Shown: positions 28,233-49,500 of the stretch, piece after piece | How the letters are laid out: each line of letters begins with the position of its first letter | How positions within the stretch are numbered: position 1 is the stretch's first letter | Assembly: GCF_014854695.1 (NCBI RefSeq) | Contig: NZ_CP027557.1 | Coordinates: 1,302,001 to 1,366,000 of the forward strand | Length of the DNA stretch: 64,000 nucleotides | From: Rhodococcus rhodochrous | GTDB taxonomy: Bacteria > Actinomycetota > Actinomycetes > Mycobacteriales > Mycobacteriaceae | Reading direction: 5' to 3' | Program-made: the position numbers and the translations under genes | Notes under the pieces: model-generated | What the model saw: the letters and a program-made list of their open reading frames with translations, nothing else | The model's database searches: none | What the model was told of the DNA's origin: nothing

Positions 28233-29423
28233 ATGGGAGCCGACGACTTCGTGAACGAATATCTGCTGCTGGGCCTGGCTTTCGACCGGCTCGAGGAAGG
28301 GTTCGTCGACGCCTACACCGGCGATCCCGCCCTGCGGCGGAAGGTCGAGAACGCCCCGACTCCCGATCCCCGTGATCTATCACACACCGCGCGACGGCTG
28401 CGGGACGAACTGCCCGGTGTGGCACTGTCCGACGAGCGCACCCGTTTCCTCGAGGTGCATCTGCGTGCCCTCGACTGCTCGGCCCGCAAGTTCGCGGGGG
28501 AGGAGATCGGGTTCGTCGACGAGGTCGAGGCGTACTTCGACGTCCGCATCGCGCCCGGCGACGAGGACGCCTATCGCGACGCGCACCGTCGCCTCGACGC
28601 GTTGCTGCCCGGCACCGGATCGCTCACCGAACGGATGCAGGCCCATCGCAAGTCCGAGGTGATCCCCGCCGATCGTCTCGCCGAATGCGTCGAAGCGTTC
28701 TCGAGCGCGCTGCGGGAGAAGGTGCGGGCGGTCTACCCGCTGCCCGACACCGAGCGCGTCGAGTACGAGGTTGTCGGCGACAAGCCGTGGTCGGGCTTCA
28801 ACTACTACCTCGGCGACTACCGTTCGCGGGTCGCGATCAACTCCGATCTCGAACAGACGATGGCGCACCTGCCGCGGCTGATCGCGCACGAGGCGTATCC
28901 CGGTCACCACACCGAGCACTGCCGCAAGGAGGCCGGTCTCGTCGCCGGCGGACAGGCCGAGCAGACGCTGTTCCTCGTCAACACCCCGCAGTGCCTCATG
29001 GCCGAAGGACTCGCCGATCTCGCGCTCGAAGCGATCGTCGGCCCGGGCTGGGGAACGTGGGCACAGGGGATCTACGCCGATCTCGGGCTGCGGTTCGACG
29101 GCGAACTCGCCGAACAACTGTCCGAGGCGTCCGAGCAGTTGCTGTCGGTGCGGCAGGACGCCGCGCTGCTGCTCCACGACCGCGGGCGCAGCCACGACGA
29201 GGTCGTCGAATTCCTGCAGCGCTGGTCGCTGTCGAGCCCCGAACGTGCCCGGCAGTCGCTGCGGTTCCTGTCGTCGCCGTTGTGGCGCGCCTACATCAGC
29301 ACCTATGTCGAGGGCTACCGGCTCCTCGGCGGCTGGCTCGAGCAGGTTCCGGCCGGAGCCGAGCGCGCCGACCGTTTCCGGCGCCTGCTCGACGAACCCC
29401 TGGTGCCCAGCAGCCTGCGGTGA
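28233..29423 (+). CDS. DUF885-family protein with HExxxxHH metal motif
   Basis: 396 residues. The motif [11 protein letters not shown] (about 219-229) and a downstream ... [11 protein letters not shown] segment match DUF885 proteins, which are probable zinc hydrolases. Most family members are 500-600 residues with a signal sequence; this one is shorter and has no signal peptide or membrane segment, so it is probably cytoplasmic. The ATG at 28233 has no strong ribosome site (CCGGT precedes it). It lies alone between coaA (divergent) and glyA. The substrate is unknown. Confidence 0.8.
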   Translation: MGADDFVNEYLLLGLAFDRLEEGFVDAYTGDPALRRKVENAPTPDPRDLSHTARRLRDELPGVALSDERTRFLEVHLRALDCSARKFAGEEIGFVDEVEAYFDVRIAPGDEDAYRDAHRRLDALLPGTGSLTERMQAHRKSEVIPADRLAECVEAFSSALREKVRAVYPLPDTERVEYEVVGDKPWSGFNYYLGDYRSRVAINSDLEQTMAHLPRLIAHEAYPGHHTEHCRKEAGLVAGGQAEQTLFLVNTPQCLMAEGLADLALEAIVGPGWGTWAQGIYADLGLRFDGELAEQLSEASEQLLSVRQDAALLLHDRGRSHDEVVEFLQRWSLSSPERARQSLRFLSSPLWRAYISTYVEGYRLLGGWLEQVPAGAERADRFRRLLDEPLVPSSLR

Positions 29424-29518
29424 ACCGCAGGTCGCTCGGGGACCGGCTTCCGCAGCGGTGGACGGCCTTCGTAGACTGGAGGCCGTATCCCTGACGCCCT
29501 CTGCTTGGAGAAACCTCG

Positions 29519-30814
29519 ATGACCGCTGCGCCCGGCGCCGACGTGAACACTGCCGCACTGAACGACCTCGACCCCGAGGTCGCCGAGGCCATGGCCGGCG
29601 AGCTGTCGCGTCAGCGCGACACGCTCGAGATGATCGCGTCGGAGAACTTCGTGCCGCGCGCCGTCCTCCAGGCCCAGGGCAGCGTCCTGACCAACAAGTA
29701 CGCCGAGGGTTACCCCGGCCGTCGCTACTACGGCGGCTGCGAGAACGTCGACGTCGTCGAGGACCTCGCCCGTAACCGCGCCAAGGAGCTTTTCGGCGCC
29801 GATTTCGCGAACGTCCAGCCGCACTCGGGTGCGCAGGCGAACGCGGCGGTGCTCATGGCGCTGATGACTCCCGGCGAGAAGCTGCTCGGTCTCGACCTCG
29901 CGCACGGCGGCCACCTCACGCACGGCATGAAGCTCAACTTCTCCGGCAAGCTGTACGACGTCGCGTCCTACGGGGTCAGCAAGGACGACCACCGCATCGA
30001 CATGGACGAGGTCCGCGACATCGCGCTGCGCGAGAAGCCGAAGGTCATCGTCGCCGGCTGGTCCGCTTACCCGCGCCACGAGGACTTCGCCGCCTTCCGC
30101 TCCATCGCCGACGAGGTCGGTGCCTACCTGTGGGTCGACATGGCGCACTTCGCCGGTCTGGTCGCCGCGGGCCTGCACCCGTCGCCCGTGCCCTACGCCG
30201 ACATCGTCTCCACCACCGTGCACAAGACCCTCGGTGGACCGCGTTCCGGTCTGATCCTCGCCAAGCAGGAATGGGCGAAGAAGATCAACTCGGCCGTCTT
30301 CCCCGGCCAGCAGGGTGGCCCGCTCATGCACGCGATCGCCGCGAAGGCCGTCGCGCTGAAGATCGCCGCGAGCGACGAGTTCAAGGACCGTCAGCAGCGC
30401 ACCCTCTCCGGTGCCCGGATCATCGCCGACCGCCTGTCGCAGTCCGACGTCACCGACAAGGGCATCTCGGTGCTCACCGGCGGCACCGACGTGCACCTGG
30501 TGCTCGTCGACCTGCGCAATTCGCAGCTCGACGGCCAGCAGGGTGAGGACGCCCTCCACGAGGTCGGCATCACCGTCAACCGCAACGCCGTGCCGTTCGA
30601 CCCGCGTCCCCCGATGGTCACCTCGGGTCTGCGCATCGGCACCCCGGCGCTCGCGACGCGCGGTTTCGGCGACGAGCAGTTCACCGAGGTCGCCGAGATC
30701 ATCGCGCAGACGCTCATCGGTGGCGCCGACGCCGAGTCGCTGCGCACCCGCGTGAGCGCTCTGGCGCAGTCCGTGCCGCTGTACGAGGGCCTCGAGGACT
30801 GGCGTCTGATCTGA
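29519..30814 (+). CDS. glyA: Serine hydroxymethyltransferase
   Basis: 431 residues. The PLP lysine is Lys236 in [48 protein letters not shown] and [14 protein letters not shown] are all typical of the family. It interconverts serine and glycine, charging tetrahydrofolate with a one-carbon unit. The ATG has a GGAG site about 9 bases upstream. It corresponds to glyA1 (Rv1093) and is the last housekeeping gene before the siderophore island. Confidence 0.97.
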   Translation: MTAAPGADVNTAALNDLDPEVAEAMAGELSRQRDTLEMIASENFVPRAVLQAQGSVLTNKYAEGYPGRRYYGGCENVDVVEDLARNRAKELFGADFANVQPHSGAQANAAVLMALMTPGEKLLGLDLAHGGHLTHGMKLNFSGKLYDVASYGVSKDDHRIDMDEVRDIALREKPKVIVAGWSAYPRHEDFAAFRSIADEVGAYLWVDMAHFAGLVAAGLHPSPVPYADIVSTTVHKTLGGPRSGLILAKQEWAKKINSAVFPGQQGGPLMHAIAAKAVALKIAASDEFKDRQQRTLSGARIIADRLSQSDVTDKGISVLTGGTDVHLVLVDLRNSQLDGQQGEDALHEVGITVNRNAVPFDPRPPMVTSGLRIGTPALATRGFGDEQFTEVAEIIAQTLIGGADAESLRTRVSALAQSVPLYEGLEDWRLI

Positions 30815-30845
30815 CGGTTTTCCGCTGACGGTTTCCGCTGTCGCC

Positions 30846-30880
30846 GACCGGCCCGCACCGATCTCCGGTGCGGGCCGGTC
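30846..30880 (+). terminator. Perfect 15-bp hairpin terminator of glyA
   Basis: Arms 30846-30860 and 30866-30880 surround a 5-nt loop, 32 bp after the glyA stop. It marks the left edge of the siderophore island. Confidence 0.88.
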
Positions 30881-30912
30881 GCGTATCGGGGGGCGAGACC
30901 TCCCACCGCAGG

Positions 30913-30931
30913 GTTGGTTAGGGTAGCCTAC
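30913..30931. promoter_or_regulatory. DtxR/IdeR iron box before the isochorismatase gene
   Basis: The 17-bp core TTGGTTAGGGTAGCCTA (30914-30930) matches 14 of 17 positions of the iron-box core TAGGTTAGGCTAACCTA. It lies 57 bp before the isochorismatase ATG. Binding of Fe2+-loaded repressor here would shut the gene off in iron-replete cells. Confidence 0.75.
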
Positions 30932-30987
30932 GCATGCCGACACGGTCGGTGACCGCACGCGTACCCCGAACAGTAGAAGGAAGTCGC

Positions 30988-31674
30988 ATGGCCATCCCGA
31001 GCATCGATCCGTACGAGTTGCCCACCGGCGACGAGATTCCCGCTGCTCGGGTGGACTGGACGCTCGATGCGTCCCGCTGCGCACTGCTGATCCACGACAT
31101 GCAGAAGTACTTCATCGACGCGTACCAGCGCGACGCCGAACCCCTCGCGACCGTGGTCCCCAACATCGTCCGCCTCCGCGAGGCGTGCCTGGCCGCCGGT
31201 ATCCCCGTCGTCTACACGATGCAGCCCGGCGACCAGCATCCGTCGCGTCGCGGCATCCTCGCCGACTTCTGGGGCGTCGGACTGAGCACCGGCAGCGACA
31301 CCGAGGTCATCGACGAGCTGACCCCCGGCCCGGACGACATCCAGGTCACCAAGTGGCGGTACTCGGCGTTCCAGCGCACCGACTTCCGTCAGCTGCTCGC
31401 GCACAACGGCCGCGACCAGCTCATCGTCACCGGCGTCTACGCACACATGGGCTGCATGCTCAGCGCCGCCGACGCCTTCATGAGCGACGTCGCGCCGTTC
31501 ATGGCCCTCGATGCCACCGCCGACTTCTCCCGCGACGAGCACCTCATGGCACTGCAGTACGTCGCCAAGCGGGTCGGCCGGGTCGAGACCACGGACGCAC
31601 TGATCGAGTCGATCACCGCGTCAGCGCGTCGCCGCGACCGCGAGACCGAAGAACTCACCGCGTCGCTGCGCTGA
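30988..31674 (+). CDS. Isochorismatase (EntB/DhbB N-terminal type)
   Basis: 228 residues. The hydrolase domain has [10 protein letters not shown] (catalytic Asp), [12 protein letters not shown], and [17 protein letters not shown] with [15 protein letters not shown], all characteristic of EntB/DhbB/VibB. It converts isochorismate to 2,3-dihydro-2,3-dihydroxybenzoate for a catechol siderophore. Unlike EntB it stops after the hydrolase domain, so the aryl-carrier domain is missing and must be supplied elsewhere. The ATG has an AGAAGGAAG site. An iron box lies upstream, and a panD remnant and strong terminator follow. Confidence 0.93.
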   Translation: MAIPSIDPYELPTGDEIPAARVDWTLDASRCALLIHDMQKYFIDAYQRDAEPLATVVPNIVRLREACLAAGIPVVYTMQPGDQHPSRRGILADFWGVGLSTGSDTEVIDELTPGPDDIQVTKWRYSAFQRTDFRQLLAHNGRDQLIVTGVYAHMGCMLSAADAFMSDVAPFMALDATADFSRDEHLMALQYVAKRVGRVETTDALIESITASARRRDRETEELTASLR

Positions 31675-31707
31675 TCGACACGGTCCGAGAATCGGGACCT
31701 TCAGCAC

Positions 31708-31818
31708 ATGCAGCGAATTCTTGTGTCCGGCAAGATCCATTGCGCGATCGTCACCCACGCCGATCTGCACTACGTCGGATCGGTGACGATCGACCGCGAC
31801 CAACTCTCACCGCGCTGA
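31708..31818 (+). pseudogene. panD: Truncated aspartate 1-decarboxylase (panD) fragment
   Basis: A 36-codon ORF begins ATG CAG CGA and reads like the start of PanD: Lys9, Tyr22 and the Gly24-Ser25 self-cleavage site (HYVGSVTID) fall at exactly the PanD positions. It then stops after [10 protein letters not shown], whereas full PanD has about 130-140 residues. No continuation is found in the other frames. So the pro-enzyme's beta chain is complete but nearly all of the alpha chain, including active-site residues, is gone. It lies 33 bp after the isochorismatase stop and ends just before a large terminator. It is most likely a remnant from a rearrangement at the island. Confidence 0.75.
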
Positions 31819-31828
31819 CGCGAGAAGC

Positions 31829-31877
31829 GATTTCGGTGTTCTCGACGTCGCCGGGCGCTGTCGAGAACACCGAAATC
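31829..31877. terminator. Perfect 18-bp hairpin between the panD remnant and the ferric reductase gene
   Basis: Arms 31829-31846 and 31860-31877 pair without mismatch around a 13-nt loop. It lies between converging transcripts and should terminate both. Confidence 0.9.
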
Positions 31878-31888
31878 GTCCGGATCGT

Positions 31889-32764
31889 CTAGGTGGTGCC
31901 GCGACGACGCGCCTCGAGCGTCTCGACGGCCTGCTCGCGCAGCAGCCGCAGGCGGGCCAGCGGACGATCGGACTCGGGGCTGCGCCAGTAGCCCGAGGCG
32001 TCGAGCATCGGCTTGGCGATGCCGAGTCGCTTCGACACGGCGCGCAGTTCCTTCACGATCGACGCCTCACCGGCGATCCACATCCACCCCTCGCCGCCGC
32101 GCGGCGCACCCGACTCGACGGCCTCGGCGAGCACGGTGGCGTCGGAGACGCCGGGGCGGCGGTGCACCCACGTCACGCCCGCGAGATCGGACTGTTCCTC
32201 CTGCGGACCGTCGACCAGCGCGAAGACGTGCATCGGCACCGTGCCGCCGTAGGTCTCGACGAAGCGACCCAGCGCGGGAAGCGCGGTCTCGTCGCCGGCG
32301 AGCAGCCACCAGTCGGCGCCCTGCGGCGGGATGATCGCGACCTTGGGTCCCGCGAGATGGAGCACACTGCCGGGTTCGGCGGTGCGGGCCCAATTGCCGG
32401 CCGGGCCGTGGCCGTGCAGGACGAAGTCCAGATCGAGTTCCCCGGCCACGGGATCGAAGCGACGCACCGTGTAGGCGCGGGCCACGGGTGCGGGTTTGCG
32501 AGGCCAGTGCAGGTGCCCGTCGTGCTGTTCGGGCAGGGCCGGGGTGTCGCTGCCGGGTTCGGGCAGGAAGATCTTGACGTAGTCGTCGGCACCCTCGGTG
32601 GTGAACGCCGGGGCGTCGTAGTCGCCGCTGCGGAAGGCGCCGAGCTGCTCGCCGCCCAGGGTGATCCGACGCATCCGCGGTGTCACGTCCACCGCGCGGA
32701 GCACGGTCAGGCGCCGCAGGACGATGGGCAGAGAGACGCGGGTCGGGGGCGTCGTCACCGGCAT
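31889..32764 (-). CDS. Siderophore-interacting protein (ViuB-like ferric-siderophore reductase)
   Basis: 291 residues of the SIP/ViuB family. The flavin-binding segment is RAYTVRRFD in the N-terminal beta barrel (about 105). The NAD(P)H-binding domain starts with WWLLAGDETALPAL. Such proteins release iron from imported ferric siderophores in the cytosol. The ATG at 32764 has a GAAGGAG site. It is divergent from the first NRPS gene, sharing an iron box at 32823-32841, so uptake and synthesis should be co-induced. Confidence 0.93.
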   Translation of the reverse strand: MPVTTPPTRVSLPIVLRRLTVLRAVDVTPRMRRITLGGEQLGAFRSGDYDAPAFTTEGADDYVKIFLPEPGSDTPALPEQHDGHLHWPRKPAPVARAYTVRRFDPVAGELDLDFVLHGHGPAGNWARTAEPGSVLHLAGPKVAIIPPQGADWWLLAGDETALPALGRFVETYGGTVPMHVFALVDGPQEEQSDLAGVTWVHRRPGVSDATVLAEAVESGAPRGGEGWMWIAGEASIVKELRAVSKRLGIAKPMLDASGYWRSPESDRPLARLRLLREQAVETLEARRRGTT

Positions 32765-32822
32765 GGTGAGCTCCTTCCGGACGGGACCGGCCGGACAGTT
32801 CGGGCGGGCGCGTCGCTGCTGG

Positions 32823-32841
32823 TATGGTTAGGCGGCCCTAA
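32823..32841. promoter_or_regulatory. DtxR/IdeR iron box between the reductase and NRPS genes
   Basis: TATGGTTAGGCGGCCCTAA matches 14 of 19 positions of TTAGGTTAGGCTAACCTAA. It lies in the 137-bp divergent gap, 59 bp from the reductase start and 61 bp from the NRPS start, and so can control both. Confidence 0.75.
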
Positions 32842-32901
32842 CTATATCCGGACGGAGGGGCGGATCCGAGGGGGCGGGTCCAGGAATGTCGAGGAGTACC
32901 C

Positions 32902-43524
<10,623 letters not shown>

Positions 43525-43543
43525 TATGGTTAGCCTAACCATC
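43525..43543. promoter_or_regulatory. DtxR/IdeR iron box between the two NRPS genes
   Basis: TATGGTTAGCCTAACCATC contains the perfect palindrome GGTTAGCCTAACC (43528-43540) and starts one base after the stop of NRPS 1. The second NRPS therefore has its own iron-controlled promoter, 57-75 bp before its ATG. Confidence 0.82.
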
Positions 43544-43599
43544 AGCTAGTCGGTATGCGCCCGCGGCTCGTCGCGGCATCCGTGGGAGAGAGAAATTCG

Positions 43600-46500
43600 A
43601 TGCAGTCGGTGTATCCCGTCACGCGCGCGCAGCGGACCATCTATTTCGGTCATCAGCTCGACGCCACCGGGCACCTCTACAACACCGGCATGTACACCGA
43701 GACCATCGGCGACGACATCGACATCGACCGGATGATCACGGCGATCCACTCGGTGCTCGACGTCGCGGAGACCCTGCACGTCAACTTCCACATCGACGCC
43801 GACGGCAACGTCGTCCAGGTCCCGCGCGCGACCCGCGAATGGGACCTGCCCGTCATCGACTTCCGCGGCGAGGACGACCCGGCGGCGGCGTCCGACCGCT
43901 GGATGCGCGAGACGATGAGCGAACCGCAGGATCTCGCCCGCGACCTGCTGTTCCGATTCGCCATCCACCGCCTGGCCGACGACACGGTGCGGCTGTACCA
44001 GCAGTACCACCACATCGTGAACGACGGCTACGGCATCGGCCTGGCGACCACCGCGATGACCAAGGCGTACGTCGAGGGAAAGGGACCCGACCGCGCCACG
44101 GAGTGGACCCTCGAACGATACGTGCACGTCGACGAGGAGTACGTCGCGAGCGAACAGCGCGAACTCGACCGCCGCTACTGGCTCGACGAACTCGCCGACC
44201 TCCCGCAGGTGACGCGCCTGCTCGGCTCGGGTCGCCTGTCGAGTCCCGGCGAACTCGTCGCCTGGTCGCACATCGACGCCCACGGACGCGGCCGGCTCGA
44301 GCGGTACGCCAAGGCCCATGGCACCCGGCCCGCCACCGTGCTCATCGCCCTCCTCGGTGCCTATCTGGCCCGGGCCACCCGCCGTCGCGACGTGGTGATC
44401 AGCCTGCCCACGACCGCGCGTGGCACCCGCGAACTGCGCACCGTACCCGCGATGGTCGCCAGCGTCCTGCCCCTGCGTTTCGACGTCCCCGACGACGCGC
44501 GTCTGGCCGACGTCGCCGAGGTGATCGACGGCAAACTGCTCGGCCTGCTCAAGCACGGCCGGTACCGCGGTGAGGATCTCGGTCGCGAACTCGCCGAGAT
44601 CGACCCGGACTGGCGGCCCCCGACCGTCGGTGTGAACATCATGCCCGCAGCTGCCTCGCGGTACTCGGTCGGCCGGGAATCGCAGGCGCACATGCTGTCC
44701 TCCGGGCCGGTCGGCGAACTCGAATTCATCCTCGTGCTCGAGAAGGCCGGGCACCCGATCGAGATCGGACTGCGCGGTCACGCCGACGACGCACCGCTCG
44801 CGCAGCGCTGCGCCGCCGATCTCGACGACTTCCTCGCCGCGATCCTCGACGACCTCGACGCGCCGCTCGGCACCTTCGACGTCGCCCCGGCACCGTCGCT
44901 CGCCGAGAGCTCCGAGGCCGATCGGATCGGCGTTGCCGCCGGGCACGAAGACACCATTGCGGGGCCGCTCGCGCTCATGCCGGCCACCGCGCGACGCCGC
45001 GACGCCGGAGTTTCAGTGGATGCCGGCCTGCGCGAATACCGCATCCCGGCAGCGGAGGATCTCACCGAGGACGCCGTGGTCGCCGCCGTCGCCGCCGTGG
45101 TCGCGCACCACCCGGCGCTGCGGACGACTCTCACCGCACCGGCCCCGGTGCTGTGGCTGCTGTCGGTGAACGACACCGCCGCCGTCGACGCCCGGACCCT
45201 CGTCGCGGACGCCGCGCTGCCCGCGGGGACCGCGACCGCCGACCTGCCCCTGCGCCCCGACGCCACCGCCGGCCGGATCCTGACCGCGGTGCGGCTCACC
45301 GGTGCGGACGAGACCGCCGGGGAACTGGTGTTCCTCGCCCCTGCCGGACTCGTCGACGAGACATCCTGGTCGATCGTCACCGCCGACCTGCACCGTGCCC
45401 TGCGCGCCGCCCGGCGCGGCACGCAGATCGCACTGCCGCCCGTGCCCACCTCACCGGCCACCCACGCCCGCGTCTTCACCGAGCAGGCGGCCTCGCCGCA
45501 GCGACTCGCAGAACTATCCGACTGGATGACCACCGTCGCACCCGGCGCCGAGTTCGCCGCAGCGGCGGCCACCGGCCGCACACGGACCCCCGTGACCGTC
45601 ACGCTGACCGACGACGAATACGCTACGGCGACAACCGCGATGGCCGGACTCGTCTCGGGTGACGCAACGGATGTGTGGACCGCGGTGACCGCAGCCGCGG
45701 TCGCGAACACCCGCGAGAGCGCCGAGGGTGAACTGCTCGTCGACATCGTCCGCGACGGCCGCGTCGCCCTGACCCCCGACGCCGATCCCACCCGCACCGT
45801 CGGCGCGCTGGACTGGACGACGCCGGTACGACTGGCGCTCGCCCCCGATCCGCTCGACGCCCTGCGCACCGCGAAGGAACGCCTGCGCGCCGCCCCCGAC
45901 CGGGGCATCGGCTGGCCGATGCTGCGCTACGCCAACGTCCAGGCCGGGCCGGCCCTCGCGCCGCTCGGGCAGCCGCAGGTGCTCGTGCGGAGCGGCGGAG
46001 ACCGCATCGGCGACTACCTGCTCGACATCCACGTCGAACGGGGAATCGACGGCGCCGCGGTGCATCTCACCGCCGACGAGGCGCTCGACCCCGATCTCGT
46101 GGTCCGGCTTGCCGAGGCATGGCGCGCGGCGTTCGACGACCTGCTCGGCCGCGCCGACGCAGCCGCGGGAAGAACCTCTCTCACCCCGTCCGATCTCGGA
46201 CACGTCACGCTCACGCAGAACGAGATCGACCGCGTCGCACGGATCGCGCCGGCGCGGATCGAGGACATCTGGCCCCTGTCGCCGCTGCAGCGCGGCCTGT
46301 ATTTCCAGTCGGTCTTCGACTCGTCGAAGGACATCTACACCGCCCAGTTCTCGCTCGACTTCGGCCACCGCCTCGACGTCGCGCGCCTGCGCCGCGCCGC
46401 CGCACGCCTGCTCGCCGAGAATCCCACCGTGCGTGCCGGTTTCACCGACGACGGCCTGATCGATCCGGTGCAGTTCATTGCCGCCGCGGATCTCGAGGTG

Positions 46501-49500
46501 CCGTTCACCGAGGTCGACCTCACCGACCTCGCCCCCGCCGAACAGCAGGCCCGCGCCGAGAAACTGATCGAGGAGGATCGGCTGCAGCCGTTCGACCTCG
46601 CGTCCCCGCCGCTGTGGCGCATGCTGCTGCTGCATCTCGACGGCATCGACCGTCTCGTCGTCAACCGCGAATTCATCCTCTGGGACGGCTGGTCCGGCGC
46701 GCTGTTCGTCGACGAACTTCTCGCCCGCTACGCCGGTGACGAGATCGCCGCGCCCGAAGCAGGTTTCACCGACTACCTGCAGTGGCTCGCCGCCCGCGAC
46801 CGCGCCGCCGCCGAGCAGGCCTGGCGCGACGAGTTCGCCGATTTCGACAAGCCCACCCTGCTCGCCGGATCCACCCGCGACCGCGCCGCCATCGTGCCGC
46901 TGCGCATCGAGTCGTACATCGACGAGACGCTCACCGCGGCACTGCGTGACCGGGCCCGCAGTACGGGCGTCACCCTCAACGCGTTGATGAACGCCGTCGT
47001 CGGCCTGCTCCTCGCCGCCGAATCCGGCAGCACCGACGTCGTGTTCGGCTCCACCGTCGCCGGGCGGCCCACCGAGATCGTCGGACTCGACCGCGTGATC
47101 GGCATGTTCCTCAACACCGTCCCGGTGCGGGTGCGTCTGTCGGGTGCCGAGACCGTCGCGGAGCTGCTGCGCCGCATGCAGGACGAGTACGCCGACCGCA
47201 TGGAGTTCGAATATCTCGGGCTCGGCGACATCCTCCGCGCCGTCGGCCATTCCGAACTGTTCGACACCCTGTTCGTGTTGCAGAATTTCAAGGACGCCGA
47301 CGAGATGGCCCGGCAGTCCGCGCGGCACGACATCGTCGCCGAGGACAGCCTCGACCACACCCACTACCCCCTCGCGATCGTCGTGTCGCCGGGGCAGACC
47401 ATGCACGTCAAGATCGACTACCGGCCCGACGTCGTCGACGGAGCGCGTGCCCGGGCCCTGCACGACCGCTTCGTGGCGCTGCTCGGCTTCGTCGCCCGCG
47501 GCGTCGATCTGCCGGTCGCGTCCGTGCCGGCACTGACGGCCGCCGAGCATGCTGTCACCGAAGCCCGGCTGCGCGCCGAGATCCCCGAGGTCGAGGACGC
47601 CACCGTCGCCGAGATGCTCATCGCGCGCGCCGCGACCGACGCCGACCGCATCGCCCTCGTCTCCGGTGAGCAGAGCTGCACCTACGGCGAACTCTCCGGA
47701 CGCGTCGAAGCGCTCGCCCGCACCCTCATCGACGGGGGAGCGGGACCCGAGACCATCGTGTGCCTCGGCCTGCCCCGCAGCATCGACACCGTCGTCGCGC
47801 TCTTCGCGATCCTGCGCACCGGTGCCGCCTATCTGCCGCTCGAACTCGACCAGCCCGACGAACGGTTGCGTACCGTCATCGACGACGCGCAACCGGCGCT
47901 GTTCCTCACCACCACCGCAGTGCAGGATCGTCTCGGCCTGCCCGCCGACCGCAGCATCCGCCTCGACGAGCCCCTCACGGCGGATACCGCGCCGCTGACC
48001 GACGCCGAACTCGGCGCGTTCGCCCCGGGCCGCCCGGGCCGGCTCGAGCACCCCGCCTACGTCATCTACACCTCCGGGTCCACCGGCAAGCCGAAGGGTG
48101 TGGTCACCCCCTATCGGGGCCTGACCAACATGCAGCGCAACCACCAGGACGAGATCTTCGATCCGGTGGTCTCGTCGGTGGACGGACGCCGGATGCGGGT
48201 CGCGCACACCGTGTCGTTCGCCTTCGACATGTCGTGGGAGGAACTGCTCTGGCTCGTCGAGGGCCACGAGGTGCACGTCTGCGACGAGGACCTGCGACGC
48301 GACGCCACCGCGCTCGTCGAGTACTGCAACACCCACGCCATCGACGTCGTCAACGTCACCCCCACCTACGCGACGCAGCTGATCGCGGACGGCATGCTCG
48401 ACGAGGGGCCGGGACAGCACCGCCCGCCGCTCGTCCTGCTCGGCGGTGAGGCCGTGTCGGATTCGGTGTGGACGCGCCTGCGCGAGACCGGCGGCACCCT
48501 CGGGTACAACCTCTACGGCCCCACCGAGTACACGATCAACACCCTCGGCGGTGGCACCGACGACAGCGCGACCCCCACGGTCGGCGTCCCGATCCGCGCG
48601 ACCCGCGCCTACATCCTCGACCCGTGGCTGCGACCCGTCGTCGACGGTGTCGTCGGCGAGTTGTACATCGCCGGTGTCGGTCTCGCCCGCGGCTATCTGA
48701 ACCGCTTCGGCCTCACCGCCGACCGGTTCGTCGCCGACCCGTGGTCGGCCGGTGGTCGCATGTACCGCACGGGCGACCTCATGCGCCGACGGTCCGACGG
48801 CAACCTCGACTATCTCGGCCGCGTCGACGACCAGGTCAAGATCCGCGGCTACCGCGTCGAACTGCACGAGATCGCGGCCGTGCTCGAGGAGCATCCCGAG
48901 GTCGGCACCGCCGCGGTGATCGCCGTCGACGACCCGCTCGTGCCGGGCACGAAACGACTTGCCGCGTACGCGGTTCCGGTGGGAGATGGTGATCCGTCCG
49001 ATCTGTCCTCGCGGCTCGTCGCCCACCTGCGTGCCCAGCTGCCCGACTACATGGTCCCGGCCGGAGTGCAGCTCATCGACTCCGTGCCGATGACCGTCAA
49101 CGGCAAGCTCGACACCCGCGCCCTGCCCGAACCGCAGGCCGCGACCGGCCTCGGTGGACGCGCCCCGCGCACCGAGACCGAGAAGGTCCTGTGCGAGATC
49201 TTCGCCGACGTCCTCGGCATCGACGAGGTCGGCGCCGACGACGACTTCTTCGAACTCGGCGGGCACTCGATGATCGCCATGCGGATCATCGGCCGCATCC
49301 GCTCCGAACTCGGCGTGGACGTCACCATCCGCGACCTGTTCGAGGCCCGCAGCGTCGAGGAACTCGCCCGCCGCATCCCCGGCGCCGCAGCGGCGCTCCC
49401 GCCGGTCACCGCGCGGACGCGCCCCGACCGGGTGCCGCTGTCGGCCGCCCAGGAACGCCTGTGGCTGCTCCAGCAGTTGCAGGACGACAGCCTCGCCTAC

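Noticed and set aside
31708-31818. A functional aspartate decarboxylase
   Set aside because: Only 36 of about 135 residues remain; the catalytic alpha chain is missing and no continuation exists in other frames.
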